This document shows, in pieces, positions 47,566 through 55,904 of a stretch of DNA of 64,000 nt. Every line of letters begins with the position of its first letter. Within the stretch, counting starts at the first letter, position 1. The notes beneath the pieces were generated by a model. The model was not told the origin of the DNA, did no database searches, and was given only the letters and a program-made list of their open reading frames with translations. The translations under genes and the position numbers were made by a program. Origin of the DNA: Campylobacter concisus (lineage in GTDB: Bacteria; Campylobacterota; Campylobacteria; Campylobacterales; Campylobacteraceae); NCBI RefSeq assembly GCF_003048835.2, contig NZ_CP060705.1:248001-312000 (forward strand). Reading direction: 5' to 3'.

Positions 47566-47943
47566 GTGCTTGTAAAAAAGATAGCCCTGATCCTTGCTGT
47601 ATCGCTTCTAGCTCTTGGCTGTGCGAAGAAATTTGATGCGCCAAAGCTGGCGGATTTTAGCTTAAAGGCATTTAAGGTCAGTTCATCAAAAGGGCCGCTA
47701 ATGCTCTATGTGCAAAATAGCGAAAACGAGTATAAATTTAGCCTTGTAAATGCACTTGGAGCACCAGAAGCTAGGCGAGTTTTAAAGGACGGCACGTTTG
47801 CAAATTTGGGCTTCCTGCCGCCAAATAGCGCCTACAACGAGCTTTTTATCAAGGTGCTTGGGATGATAAAAGATGAAAAAAATGAGCAAAAATTTATGAT
47901 AGATGATCAAATTTATGAGGTAAAAAGCGTTGATATACGTTAG
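47566..47943 (+). CDS. Outer-membrane lipoprotein of the polyene-type cluster (DUF3261-like)
   Basis: A 125-residue lipoprotein with signal and lipobox LLALGC. The mature part is beta-rich (GPLMLYVQNSENEYKFSLVNALGAPEARRVLKDG). Short DUF3261 lipoproteins occupy this place (ApeN) in aryl-polyene clusters and are thought to help move the product to the outer membrane with the LolA-like carrier. It starts with GTG and overlaps the next gene by 14 bases. Confidence 0.75.
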   Translation: MLVKKIALILAVSLLALGCAKKFDAPKLADFSLKAFKVSSSKGPLMLYVQNSENEYKFSLVNALGAPEARRVLKDGTFANLGFLPPNSAYNELFIKVLGMIKDEKNEQKFMIDDQIYEVKSVDIR

Positions 47944-49096
47944 CAAGCCAGCCATTATCAGCGCCGCAGGTAGCAGTAGTGATGAAAATTTAAGCTCGCT
48001 TTTAAGTGGCAAGAGATTTTTAAGTAAAAGCTGCGAATTTCACCCACAAAATGAGTTTTTGGTGGGTAAATTTAACGGCACTTTGCCTAGCTTTTCAAGC
48101 AAAACTAAAGAGCACTTCAAAACTCGCACCAACGCCTTGCTTTTAAACACGATGCTTGAGATTGATGAGGAGATAAAAAGAGCGATCAAAAAATATGGCA
48201 AAAGCCGTGTGGGCGTCGTTCTTGGCACTACTACAAGTGGCGTTGAGGAGAATTTCGAGCCATTTAAAGACTATATCGCAACTGGATTTTTTGATAAAAG
48301 CAGGTTTGGCATAAATAGAAACTGCCTTGCAAACGTGGCCGAGTTTGTGAGCGACTTTTACGAGCTTAGTGGCCCAAGCTACTGCGTATCGACTGCGTGT
48401 ACTTCAGGCGTCAAGGCGGTCATAGAAGCAAAAAGGCTCATTGAAAGCGAGCTTTGTGACGCGGTCATCTGTGGCGGCGTCGATAGCCTAAATACGCTTA
48501 CGATAAATGGCTTTAACTCTCTTAGTATCCTAAGTAGCGCGCCAAGTCAGGCCTTTTCTAAAAACAGAGAGGGGATAAATATCGGCGAGGGAGCTGGGCT
48601 ATTTTTGCTGAGCCGTGATGAAATTTCAAACGTCGTAGTCGCCGGTTCAGCCTCAAACTGCGACGCTTTTCACATGACGCAGCCAGATTTTAGCGCAAAA
48701 ATGGCGGTAAATTGCATAGAGGACGCTCTAAAAAGAGCCAGCATGAGCGGCGTAGACTATGTAAATTTACATGGTACCGGCACGCAGGCAAATGACAAAA
48801 TGGAGGCAAAAGCTGTAAATTTAACGCTTGGTGCCACCTTTGCAAGCACGCTAAAGCCACAGATTGGTCATACACTTGGGGCTGCTGGGGCGATAGAGAG
48901 TGCCATTTGCGCTATGCTTTGCATGGAGGAAAATAGCACTTTGCCACCACACGTTTATGACGGCGAGTATGATGAGAGCTTGGAGGCTGTAAATTTAGTA
49001 AAAAGCGGCACGAAATTTGACGTAAAAACAGCGATGTCGTTATCTTTTGCCTTTGGCGGAGATAATGCCGCTATAATATTTAAAAGAGTGAGATGA
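47930..49096 (+). CDS. Beta-ketoacyl-ACP synthase (aryl-polyene type, ApeO-like)
   Basis: A 388-residue condensing enzyme with the full Cys-His-His set: STACTSG (Cys), NLHGTGTQANDKME (His) and IGHTLGAAGA (His). The TTG start at 47930, supported by GAGG, overlaps the lipoprotein stop. In aryl-polyene and related systems two or three such ketosynthases extend a polyunsaturated chain on ACP. A housekeeping FabF role is unlikely, given the context. Confidence 0.85.
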   Translation: MIYVSKPAIISAAGSSSDENLSSLLSGKRFLSKSCEFHPQNEFLVGKFNGTLPSFSSKTKEHFKTRTNALLLNTMLEIDEEIKRAIKKYGKSRVGVVLGTTTSGVEENFEPFKDYIATGFFDKSRFGINRNCLANVAEFVSDFYELSGPSYCVSTACTSGVKAVIEAKRLIESELCDAVICGGVDSLNTLTINGFNSLSILSSAPSQAFSKNREGINIGEGAGLFLLSRDEISNVVVAGSASNCDAFHMTQPDFSAKMAVNCIEDALKRASMSGVDYVNLHGTGTQANDKMEAKAVNLTLGATFASTLKPQIGHTLGAAGAIESAICAMLCMEENSTLPPHVYDGEYDESLEAVNLVKSGTKFDVKTAMSLSFAFGGDNAAIIFKRVR

Positions 49097-49536
49097 TGAT
49101 AAGTGACTATTTACCGCACAGCAGCGCCATAACCCTGATCGATGAAATTTTGGAATTTATCCCTTGCGAGAGCATAAAAGTAAGAAGCGTGATAAATGAG
49201 CAAAATCCTTTTTTGGAAGATGGGAAATTTATGACGCAAAAGGCGATAGAGATGATGGCTCAAAGCCTTGGCATCTACGACTCAAAGATGCGTGAGTTGC
49301 GCGGCGAGAAGGCGATATTTGGCTTTTTGCTAGGAAGTAGGAAATTTGAAATTTTTAGGCCATATTTTAAAGTGGGCGATGAGATAGTGATCATTTCAAA
49401 GTGCTCGATCCAAGATGAGAGCGGATTTGGCGTTTATGACAGCGAGCTTTTTGTAAATGGTGAGCTTGGCGCAAGGGCGGTTTTAAACGTGATGAGCCCT
49501 GATGAAGAATTTGTAAAAAAGGCACTTAGTGAGTAA
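49093..49536 (+). CDS. 3-hydroxyacyl-ACP dehydratase-like hotdog protein (ApeP-like)
   Basis: A 147-residue hotdog protein starting LPHSSAITLIDEILEFIPCESIKV, with KAIEMMAQSLGIYDSKM for the second helix. This is the FabA/FabZ-type pattern of polyene dehydratases, in which the His of the LPH start is catalytic. It would remove water from the 3-hydroxyacyl chain after ketoreduction. Overlaps both neighbours by a few bases. Confidence 0.8.
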   Translation: MMISDYLPHSSAITLIDEILEFIPCESIKVRSVINEQNPFLEDGKFMTQKAIEMMAQSLGIYDSKMRELRGEKAIFGFLLGSRKFEIFRPYFKVGDEIVIISKCSIQDESGFGVYDSELFVNGELGARAVLNVMSPDEEFVKKALSE

Positions 49537-50248
49537 GAGAGTATTGATAACTGGATCAAGTAGAGGCATAGGAGCTAGCATCGCTAGGCGCCTTGCTGGC
49601 GAGTACGAATTGGTGCTTCATGCAAGAAGCAAGAGCGATGAGCTTTTAAAGATAGCTAGTGAGCTTGGGGCTAAATTTATGACATTTGACGTGGCTGACA
49701 CGGCTGCGGCAAAAGAGGCCATAGAGGCTGACATGGAGGCAAATGGCGTCTATTACGGCGTTATTTTAAACGCTGGCATAACAAGGGATAATACCTTTGT
49801 GGGGCTAAGTGACGAAGAGTGGTTTGACGTGATAGATGTAAATTTAAATGGCTTTTACAACGTCCTAAGACCAGCGCTAATGCCCATGATAAGGGCTAGA
49901 AAGCCAGCTAGGATAGTGACACTAAGCTCTGTTTCAGGGGTCATTGGCAACAGAGGTCAGGTGAATTACTCAGCTAGCAAGGCAGGCATCATAGGAGCTA
50001 GCAAAGCCCTTGCAGTAGAGCTTGCCAGCAGGGGCATAACAGTAAACTGCGTAGCACCAGGGCTTATAAAGACAGATATGAGCGAAGAAATTTTAAATAG
50101 CGACTTCTTAGACGAAGTGCTAAAGGCCATACCTGCAAAAAGAGCTGGCAAGGCAGATGAGGTGGCAGGACTTGTTAAATTTCTGCTAAGCGATGAGGCT
50201 AGCTACATCACAAGGCAGGTCATCGGCGTAAATGGAGGGCTTTGCTAA
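49529..50248 (+). CDS. 3-oxoacyl-ACP reductase (FabG-like, ApeQ-like)
   Basis: A 239-residue short-chain dehydrogenase. It has NADPH-binding TGSSRGIGASIARRL, NAGITRD, and the catalytic Ser (SSVSGVIGNRGQ) and Tyr-Lys (NYSASKAG). The later part NCVAPGLIKTDMSE is also typical of FabG. It uses a GTG start overlapping the dehydratase stop. It reduces the keto group during chain extension. Confidence 0.88.
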   Translation: MSKRVLITGSSRGIGASIARRLAGEYELVLHARSKSDELLKIASELGAKFMTFDVADTAAAKEAIEADMEANGVYYGVILNAGITRDNTFVGLSDEEWFDVIDVNLNGFYNVLRPALMPMIRARKPARIVTLSSVSGVIGNRGQVNYSASKAGIIGASKALAVELASRGITVNCVAPGLIKTDMSEEILNSDFLDEVLKAIPAKRAGKADEVAGLVKFLLSDEASYITRQVIGVNGGLC

Positions 50249-51501
50249 TGCGTGTATTTGTCACAGGTATCGGCGCAGTCAGTGCTTTTGGCAATAGCTG
50301 GGAGGAGATGAGGGCTAAATTTCTTGAGGGCAAAAACGCCGTGAGATATATGAGCGAGTGGGAGGGCTATAAGGAGCTAAACACACGCCTTGCAGCACCT
50401 ATCATAGAGTACAAACACCCGCAGGAGTGGGACAGAAAACAGCTAAGAAGCCTTGGCAAGGTATCATGTTATAGCGTGCATGCGGCTGGACTTGCTTTAA
50501 AAGACGCTGGTTTGCTAAATGGCGAAGGCTTGCAGGCTGCAAATTTAGACCCAAGCGTGCAAGATGGCAGGATGGGCGTGGCGAGTGGCTCAAGCACTGG
50601 TAGCACGGACTCTATCCTTGACATGGCAAAACTAGTTTTGGACATGGATAGTGGCTTTAACGCAAATACCTACATAAAAATGATGCCTCACACCACAGCG
50701 GCAAATATCGCGCTATTTTACTCGCTAAAAGGGCGCATCATCCCTACATCTTCGGCATGTACGAGCGGCTCACACGCCATTGGCTACGCTTACGAGAGCA
50801 TAAAAAACGGCAGCATAGATATGATGCTAGCTGGTGGTGCTGAGGAGCTTTGCGTGAGCGAGGCGTACGTCTTTGACAAACTTTACGCTACAAGTGTGAA
50901 AAACAGCACGCCAAATTTGACACCAACGCCGTTTGAAAAAGATAGAGATGGTTTGGTGCTTGGCGAGGGGGCTGGATTTTTAGTGCTTGAAAGCGAAGAG
51001 AGCGCTTTAAAAAGAGGAGCTAAAATTTACGCTGAGGTCGTTGGCTTTGGCTCTACGTGTGATGGCACGCACATCACTAGACCACAAAGTGCTACTATGA
51101 AAGCGGCGATGAACCTAGCACTTCGCGCGGCAAAACTAGAGTCAAAAAGCATAGGCTACGTAAATGCCCACGCCACCGCGACAAAACATGGCGATATAGC
51201 TGAAAGTATCGCTACAAACGAGCTTTTTGGGGAGGATATCGCCATTAGCTCACTTAAAAGCTATCTAGGTCACACGCTTGGCGCTTGTGGCGGGCTGGAG
51301 GCGATAGCAAGCATAATGATGATGAGAGAAGAGCTATTTTTCCCAACTATAAATTTAAAAGTAACTGACCCTGAGTGTGCAAAGCTAAACTACTTAAAGG
51401 AGCCAACGCCGATAAAGACGGACTTTGTGATGAGTAATAACTTTGCATTTGGCGGTGTAAATACATCTTTGATATTTAAAAGAGTAGATAACAAATTTTA
51501 A
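50248..51501 (+). CDS. Beta-ketoacyl-ACP synthase II-like (ApeR-like)
   Basis: A 417-residue condensing enzyme, the second intact ketosynthase of the cluster, with SSACTSGSHAIG (Cys), VNAHATATKHGD (His) and LGHTLGACGGLEA (His). The ATG at 50248 shares its A with the stop of the reductase (TAATG). Together with the 47930 enzyme it would form the elongating pair. Confidence 0.88.
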   Translation: MRVFVTGIGAVSAFGNSWEEMRAKFLEGKNAVRYMSEWEGYKELNTRLAAPIIEYKHPQEWDRKQLRSLGKVSCYSVHAAGLALKDAGLLNGEGLQAANLDPSVQDGRMGVASGSSTGSTDSILDMAKLVLDMDSGFNANTYIKMMPHTTAANIALFYSLKGRIIPTSSACTSGSHAIGYAYESIKNGSIDMMLAGGAEELCVSEAYVFDKLYATSVKNSTPNLTPTPFEKDRDGLVLGEGAGFLVLESEESALKRGAKIYAEVVGFGSTCDGTHITRPQSATMKAAMNLALRAAKLESKSIGYVNAHATATKHGDIAESIATNELFGEDIAISSLKSYLGHTLGACGGLEAIASIMMMREELFFPTINLKVTDPECAKLNYLKEPTPIKTDFVMSNNFAFGGVNTSLIFKRVDNKF

Positions 51502-51513
51502 AAAGGATAGAAA

Positions 51514-51930
51514 ATGAAAAGATTAGTTTCATTAGTTGCCGTTTTGGCATTTGCTTCAAGCCTTAGCGCAAGAGATGACGTGAAGTATCACTCGCTGGAC
51601 TTCCTAAAAGGCCCAAAGGCTAAAGAATTTTTGCTACCAAACGTTAGCGTTAGCTTTGGCACAGGCTACACAGGCAACATAATAGTTAAAGACCTAACAG
51701 CTAATAAAAAGACAAATGGCTTTAACAAAGGCGATGAGGAGGCTTGCCAGATCGCGCTTCTCTCTGCTATCAAGACATTTCAAGAAAGAGCTATAAAAGA
51801 GGGCGGCACGAAGGTTGTAAATTTGACTGGATACTACAAAAAACAGCCATTTAACTCTAAAACTCAGTTTCAGTGCGGCAGCGGTTCTTTGATGTCTGGT
51901 GTCACGCTAAGAGGCGACATCGCGAAATAA
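51514..51930 (+). CDS. Periplasmic small protein in the polyene-type operon
   Basis: A 138-residue secreted protein with a signal peptide (MKRLVSLVAVLAFASSLSA). The mature part contains YHSLDFLKGPKAKEFLLPNVSVSFGTG and two Cys (DEEACQIALL, QFQCGSG) that could form a disulfide. Homologues in other genomes are often mislabelled excinuclease ABC subunit A, with which this shares nothing. Role unknown; position inside the operon suggests a function in the envelope step. Confidence 0.7.
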   Translation: MKRLVSLVAVLAFASSLSARDDVKYHSLDFLKGPKAKEFLLPNVSVSFGTGYTGNIIVKDLTANKKTNGFNKGDEEACQIALLSAIKTFQERAIKEGGTKVVNLTGYYKKQPFNSKTQFQCGSGSLMSGVTLRGDIAK

Positions 51931-52598
51931 TGAAATTTCAAGTAGATTTTTATGACGCTATAGCTTATGGTGAGATCAGCGAGGATCTAGCTAGATACAA
52001 AAAAGAATTTGATCTAGCAAAGATCCCGCCTATGCAAAGAAGGAGGCTAAGTAGTGCCGCAAAGTGCGCTTTTAGCCTGCTTAGTAGTTTTGAGAGCATC
52101 GACATGCCAGTCATTTTTAGCTCCTATGAAGGCGAGATAAATCGCTGTTTTGAGCTAGAAACTGCGCTTGCAAAGGCTGAGCCGGTATCGCCAACGTCGT
52201 TTTCACTCTCTGTGCATAACGCTATATCGTCGCTTCTTGGCATCGAAGCAAAAAATCATAATGAAATTCTAGCCATCTCATCATTTAGCCCAGTAGAAGA
52301 TGCGCTGCAAGCGGCGTTTTTAAGGCTAAATGACGGATATGAAAGAGTGCTCATTCTTGCCTATCATGAGTCGATATCGCAGAGCTATTTTGATGAGAAA
52401 AAGCCATCATTTATGCTAGCGCTCGTCGTCTCAAAGGCAAAAGATAAGAGTGTTTTAGCTCTAAAAAGAGTGGAAAAAGAAGAAGAAATTTCAGAAAATT
52501 TACTGCAAAGCTTTATCGTAAATTTTGACCCAAATTTGGCAAAAACGTGGCAAAGTAGTAGCCATTTTTCATCTTGGAATTTTAGCTATGAGCCTTAA
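51930..52598 (+). CDS. Ketosynthase-like protein without active-site Cys (ApeC/chain-length-factor-like)
   Basis: A 222-residue protein of the beta-ketoacyl synthase N-terminal-like family, with PVSPTSFSLSVHNAISSLLGIEAKNHNE. This SFSxSVHNA segment is typical of the partner proteins of aryl-polyene and coronafacoyl systems. The nucleophilic Cys is replaced by Ser/Val around SVHNA, so it is not a condensing enzyme by itself. It may act as a chain-length or starter-unit partner. The ATG at 51930 overlaps the preceding stop (TAATG). Confidence 0.78.
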   Translation: MKFQVDFYDAIAYGEISEDLARYKKEFDLAKIPPMQRRRLSSAAKCAFSLLSSFESIDMPVIFSSYEGEINRCFELETALAKAEPVSPTSFSLSVHNAISSLLGIEAKNHNEILAISSFSPVEDALQAAFLRLNDGYERVLILAYHESISQSYFDEKKPSFMLALVVSKAKDKSVLALKRVEKEEEISENLLQSFIVNFDPNLAKTWQSSSHFSSWNFSYEP

Positions 52599-53334
52599 AA
52601 TTTTAAGAACTGGATTTTTATTTTTCTTTTTTGCGCTCATTTGTATAAGTGGCGACCTTTTGCTAGTGCCAGTCGTGCTTTTAGGGCTAAATAAATTTAA
52701 ATTTGTGCAAAATTTATGTCGAGATCTTGTTAGAGTTTCTTGGGGATTTTTTATAAAAGTTACTAAAATTTGTGGGTATTTAGACTATAAATTTGAGCTT
52801 ACTAAGCTAAATAGCGGCTCAAATTTAGTCATCGCAAACCACCCTTCGCTGCTTGATGTGGTCTTTTTGGTCTCAAGATTTAAAAGGATAAACTGCATCG
52901 TAAAGGGAGAGCTTGGCAAAAATATATTTTTATTTGCGGCTATTAGGGCGTGCAACTACATACCAAACACAAATAACGAGGAATTTTTACAAAAAAGCGT
53001 AGATATTTTAAAAAGCGGCGAAAATTTGCTCATTTTCCCAGAGGGCACACGCACAAAAGAGGAGATCATCTTTCATAAAGCGGCCGCGTATATGGGTATA
53101 AAAGGCGCGTCTAACGTGGTTTGCGTGGGTATAAATATGGCTCCAAGAAGCCTTAGAAAAAATGAGCCATGGTACAAAACGCCAGATGAAAAGATAAAGT
53201 ACGTCTTCAAAGAGCTAAAGAAATTTGAAGTTGGTGAGTTTTTAAAAGATAGGCCAAGCCCCGTAAGAGCGAGAGCCTTGCATGATGAGATAAGTAAAAT
53301 TTATAAGGAGGAATTTAGTGAAAGAACTAGTTAA
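52588..53334 (+). CDS. 1-acyl-glycerol-3-phosphate acyltransferase-like protein (ApeD-like)
   Basis: A 248-residue membrane-associated acyltransferase of the PlsC/LPLAT superfamily. It has a single N-terminal helix, ANHPSLLDVVFL (HxxxxD catalytic pair) and FPEGTRTKE (substrate loop). In polyene clusters such enzymes are thought to attach the chain to a lipid. The ATG at 52588 was chosen; it overlaps the previous gene by 11 bases, and the next ACP starts 17 bases before its end. Confidence 0.82.
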   Translation: MSLKILRTGFLFFFFALICISGDLLLVPVVLLGLNKFKFVQNLCRDLVRVSWGFFIKVTKICGYLDYKFELTKLNSGSNLVIANHPSLLDVVFLVSRFKRINCIVKGELGKNIFLFAAIRACNYIPNTNNEEFLQKSVDILKSGENLLIFPEGTRTKEEIIFHKAAAYMGIKGASNVVCVGINMAPRSLRKNEPWYKTPDEKIKYVFKELKKFEVGEFLKDRPSPVRARALHDEISKIYKEEFSERTS

Positions 53335-53575
53335 TGAGATAAAAGAGCTGATCATTACAAGCTTAAATTTAGAGGATATGAAGCCAAGCGATATCGACGA
53401 GAACGCACCACTTTTTAGCGAGGGGCTAGGCCTTGACAGCGTCGATGCACTAGAGCTTGGGCTTGCTGTGCAGAAAAGATATGGCCTCGTGCTTGACTCA
53501 AAGACAGCAAATTTAAAAGATATATTCTTTAGTGTATCTTCTCTTGCAAAATACATTTACGAAAATAGGAAATAA
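53318..53575 (+). CDS. Acyl carrier protein 1
   Basis: An 85-residue acyl carrier protein with the phosphopantetheine Ser in LGLDSVDALELG. It uses a GTG start with a strong AAGGAGG site and overlaps the acyltransferase. Acidic, four-helix carrier protein character is clear. It is likely the elongation carrier of the cluster; two carriers are the norm in aryl-polyene systems. Confidence 0.85.
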   Translation: MKELVNEIKELIITSLNLEDMKPSDIDENAPLFSEGLGLDSVDALELGLAVQKRYGLVLDSKTANLKDIFFSVSSLAKYIYENRK

Positions 53576-53577
53576 CG

Positions 53578-53823
53578 ATGAGCGAAGTAGAAATTTTTGA
53601 AATTTTAAAGAAGGCTTTGATCGAGCTTTTTGAGATAGACGAGAGCAAGATAAAGCCTGAAACTAGGATATATGAGGACTTGCAGATAGATAGTATAGAT
53701 GCTATTGATATGATTGACTACATCAAGCGCCAAACTGGTTATAGACTGATGCCAGAGGACTTTAAAAACGTAAAAACGCTTGATGATATCGTAAAAGCCG
53801 TAGCAAAGAAATTTGAAGCATAA
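53578..53823 (+). CDS. Acyl carrier protein 2
   Basis: An 81-residue acyl carrier protein with LQIDSIDAIDM, the Ser for phosphopantetheine being in IDSID. It starts two bases after the first carrier and ends inside the next gene. It is divergent from the first, which fits division of labour between starter and extender carriers. Confidence 0.87.
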   Translation: MSEVEIFEILKKALIELFEIDESKIKPETRIYEDLQIDSIDAIDMIDYIKRQTGYRLMPEDFKNVKTLDDIVKAVAKKFEA

Positions 53824-54358
53824 GATAGTAAAAGTAGCGCTAGTTTTAGCAAGCATCGCCTATCCTTTGGTGCTATTTTTTTGGCAGGAAAATGCCGCTT
53901 TTATCTTTTGCGTGCTATGCGCTCTTTGGTGGGCGAGGGCGTATTTTGAAAGCGCTAAAACAAGGCAGGTTTGCTTAGCAGCTGGGCTATTTTTTGCCGT
54001 ATGCGCTATTTTTAGAAGTGTAAATTTAGCGCTTTTATATCCAAGTATTGTAAGTCTTGGCTTTTTGGCGGTATTTTTTTACAGCTTAAAGGGCGAGGCG
54101 GTGATAACTAGGCTTGCTAGGCTAAAAGAGAAAAAGATAGATGAAAAGGTCGTTAGCTACACAAGAGGACTAACTAAAATTTGGTGCTGTTTTTTCGTTT
54201 TTAACGCAGCTTTTGCCTTTGTTTTGGCGCAGTTTGAGGATAAAATTTACTGGAGCATTTACTGCTCATTTGTATCTTATATCTTGATGGGAGTTTTGTT
54301 TTTTGGCGAAATTTTATATCGTAAAATTTTTATTTTAAAGAGGGAAAATGGATTTTAA
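53813..54358 (+). CDS. Polytopic membrane protein of the polyene-type cluster (COG4648-like)
   Basis: A 181-residue inner-membrane protein with about five helices. It starts at TTG 53813 inside the second ACP gene and overlaps the next gene by 11 bases. COG4648-type proteins occupy the same place (ApeG) in aryl-polyene clusters. Function is not established. Confidence 0.75.
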   Translation: MKHKIVKVALVLASIAYPLVLFFWQENAAFIFCVLCALWWARAYFESAKTRQVCLAAGLFFAVCAIFRSVNLALLYPSIVSLGFLAVFFYSLKGEAVITRLARLKEKKIDEKVVSYTRGLTKIWCCFFVFNAAFAFVLAQFEDKIYWSIYCSFVSYILMGVLFFGEILYRKIFILKRENGF

Positions 54359-55904
54359 AAAGAGCCTGAAGGCATTTAAATTTGTGGACATTAACAAGGA
54401 TCTTTACGAGTACGCGGCTACCTTTGGGGCAAATTTAAAAGAGAAAAATTTAAGCGAGATAGAAATTTATTTAAACGAGAGCTTTGACTTTTGCGCCGCT
54501 TTTTTTGGAGCGCTTGGGGTTGGCGTAAAACCTATCTTGCTTGCAAAGCCGATATATAGCGGGGATAAATTTGTCATTAATGATGAAAATTTTGGTGATT
54601 TTTTAGACTTTAGCAAGAGCATGGAGCTAAAATTTGATCAAAATTCTACATTTTTCCTTCAGACCTCAGGCTCGACAGGAAATAGCAAAAATATCCCAAA
54701 AAAACTTGGCGCGATGATAGATGAGGGGCTATTTTTAAAAGATGAGCTTGGATTTAATAAGGGAGATAAATTTTTTGCTAGCGTCTCGCACCAGCATATG
54801 TTTGGCCTTACATTTAAAGTCTTTTTGCCACTCATCTCTGGCGCAAATGCCGTTAGCAAGGAGCTAAACTACCCAGAAGCGATCTTTGAGCTTGACCTTA
54901 CAAATTTAAGCTTTGTAACAAGCCCAGTCCTGCTTCAAACGCTAGTTTCTAGCCCAAGAGCAGCTGAAATTTCAGGGCTAAAAAATATCATCTGCGCAGG
55001 CTCGGCACTAAAGAGCGAGCTAAGAGCAAAGATAGAAAGCTTAAGCAGCGCTAGGATAATTGAAATTTATGGCAGCACCGAAACTGGCATAGTTGCTAGA
55101 AATTTAGGCGATGAGCTTTTGCTTTTTAGCAAGGTAAAAGCTGCTTTAAACGAGGACGAGGCGTTAAATGTGAGCTCGCCGTGGTGCGAGTTTTTTCAAA
55201 CTAGCGACTGGGCGGAGATAGACGGCAGCAGGCTGACGCTAAAAGGCAGGATCGATAGGATCGTTAAGCTAAATGACAAAAGGGTCAATCTAATAAGTAT
55301 CGAAAATAAGATGTTTGAAAGCGGCCTTTTAAAAGACTGCTACTGCGACACGCATCCGAAATTTAAGCGTCTAGCTGCGCTTTTGGAGCTTAGCCAAGAG
55401 GGGGTGAAACTCTTTAGAGATAGCGGTAAAAAGGGCGTTGTAGCAAGGCTAAATGAGCTTTTAAGGCCTGAGTTTAAAAATAGCGTGAGATATTTTAAGA
55501 TCGTTAGCTCGCTTTGCAAAAACGCTCAGGGCAAGTTTTTAAAGGCAAATTTTAAGCTGCTTTTAGAAAAAAACGAGGAGCTTTCTTGGGATAAAAGTAG
55601 CGAAGAGGGCGTTTATAAATTTAAGACAAAGCTTAGCCCAGCCCTTGGCATTTTTATGGAGCATTTTCCAAATTTACCGCTTTTGCCTGGCTTTGTGCAA
55701 CTTGATTTTGTATTTAAATTTGCAAGAGAGATTGGCGCAGAAATAGGCGATCAATGCGTGGTGGAGAATTTGAAATTTTTAAAATTTGTAAGGCCAAATG
55801 ACGAGCTTTGCATAGAAATTTCGCAAAAAGATGAGAAGATTTACTTTGAGATATTTTGCAACGGCACCAAGAGTGCTGGCGGTAGGATAAAGCTGGGCTT
55901 ATGA
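54348..55904 (+). CDS. Fused AMP-ligase and hotdog dehydratase (ApeH-ApeI-like)
   Basis: A 518-residue protein. The N-terminal about 390 residues are an adenylate-forming enzyme: FLQTSGSTGNSKNIPK is the P-loop-like A3 motif, IIEIYGSTETGIV is A5, and KGRIDRIVKLNDKRV contains A8. It would activate a carboxylic acid starter and load it onto ACP. The C-terminal about 110 residues are a FabA/FabZ-like hotdog (IFMEHFPNLPLLPGFVQLDFVFKF). In E. coli-type clusters these functions are separate genes, so this is a fusion. It overlaps both neighbours. Confidence 0.85.
   Translation: MDFKKSLKAFKFVDINKDLYEYAATFGANLKEKNLSEIEIYLNESFDFCAAFFGALGVGVKPILLAKPIYSGDKFVINDENFGDFLDFSKSMELKFDQNSTFFLQTSGSTGNSKNIPKKLGAMIDEGLFLKDELGFNKGDKFFASVSHQHMFGLTFKVFLPLISGANAVSKELNYPEAIFELDLTNLSFVTSPVLLQTLVSSPRAAEISGLKNIICAGSALKSELRAKIESLSSARIIEIYGSTETGIVARNLGDELLLFSKVKAALNEDEALNVSSPWCEFFQTSDWAEIDGSRLTLKGRIDRIVKLNDKRVNLISIENKMFESGLLKDCYCDTHPKFKRLAALLELSQEGVKLFRDSGKKGVVARLNELLRPEFKNSVRYFKIVSSLCKNAQGKFLKANFKLLLEKNEELSWDKSSEEGVYKFKTKLSPALGIFMEHFPNLPLLPGFVQLDFVFKFAREIGAEIGDQCVVENLKFLKFVRPNDELCIEISQKDEKIYFEIFCNGTKSAGGRIKLGL

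Noticed and set aside
47930-51501. Housekeeping fatty-acid synthesis (fab) operon
   Set aside because: The genes are associated with an exporter, a LolA carrier, a glycosyltransferase fusion, a lipoprotein and a CoA-ligase-like protein; fabD, fabH and accA-type genes are missing.
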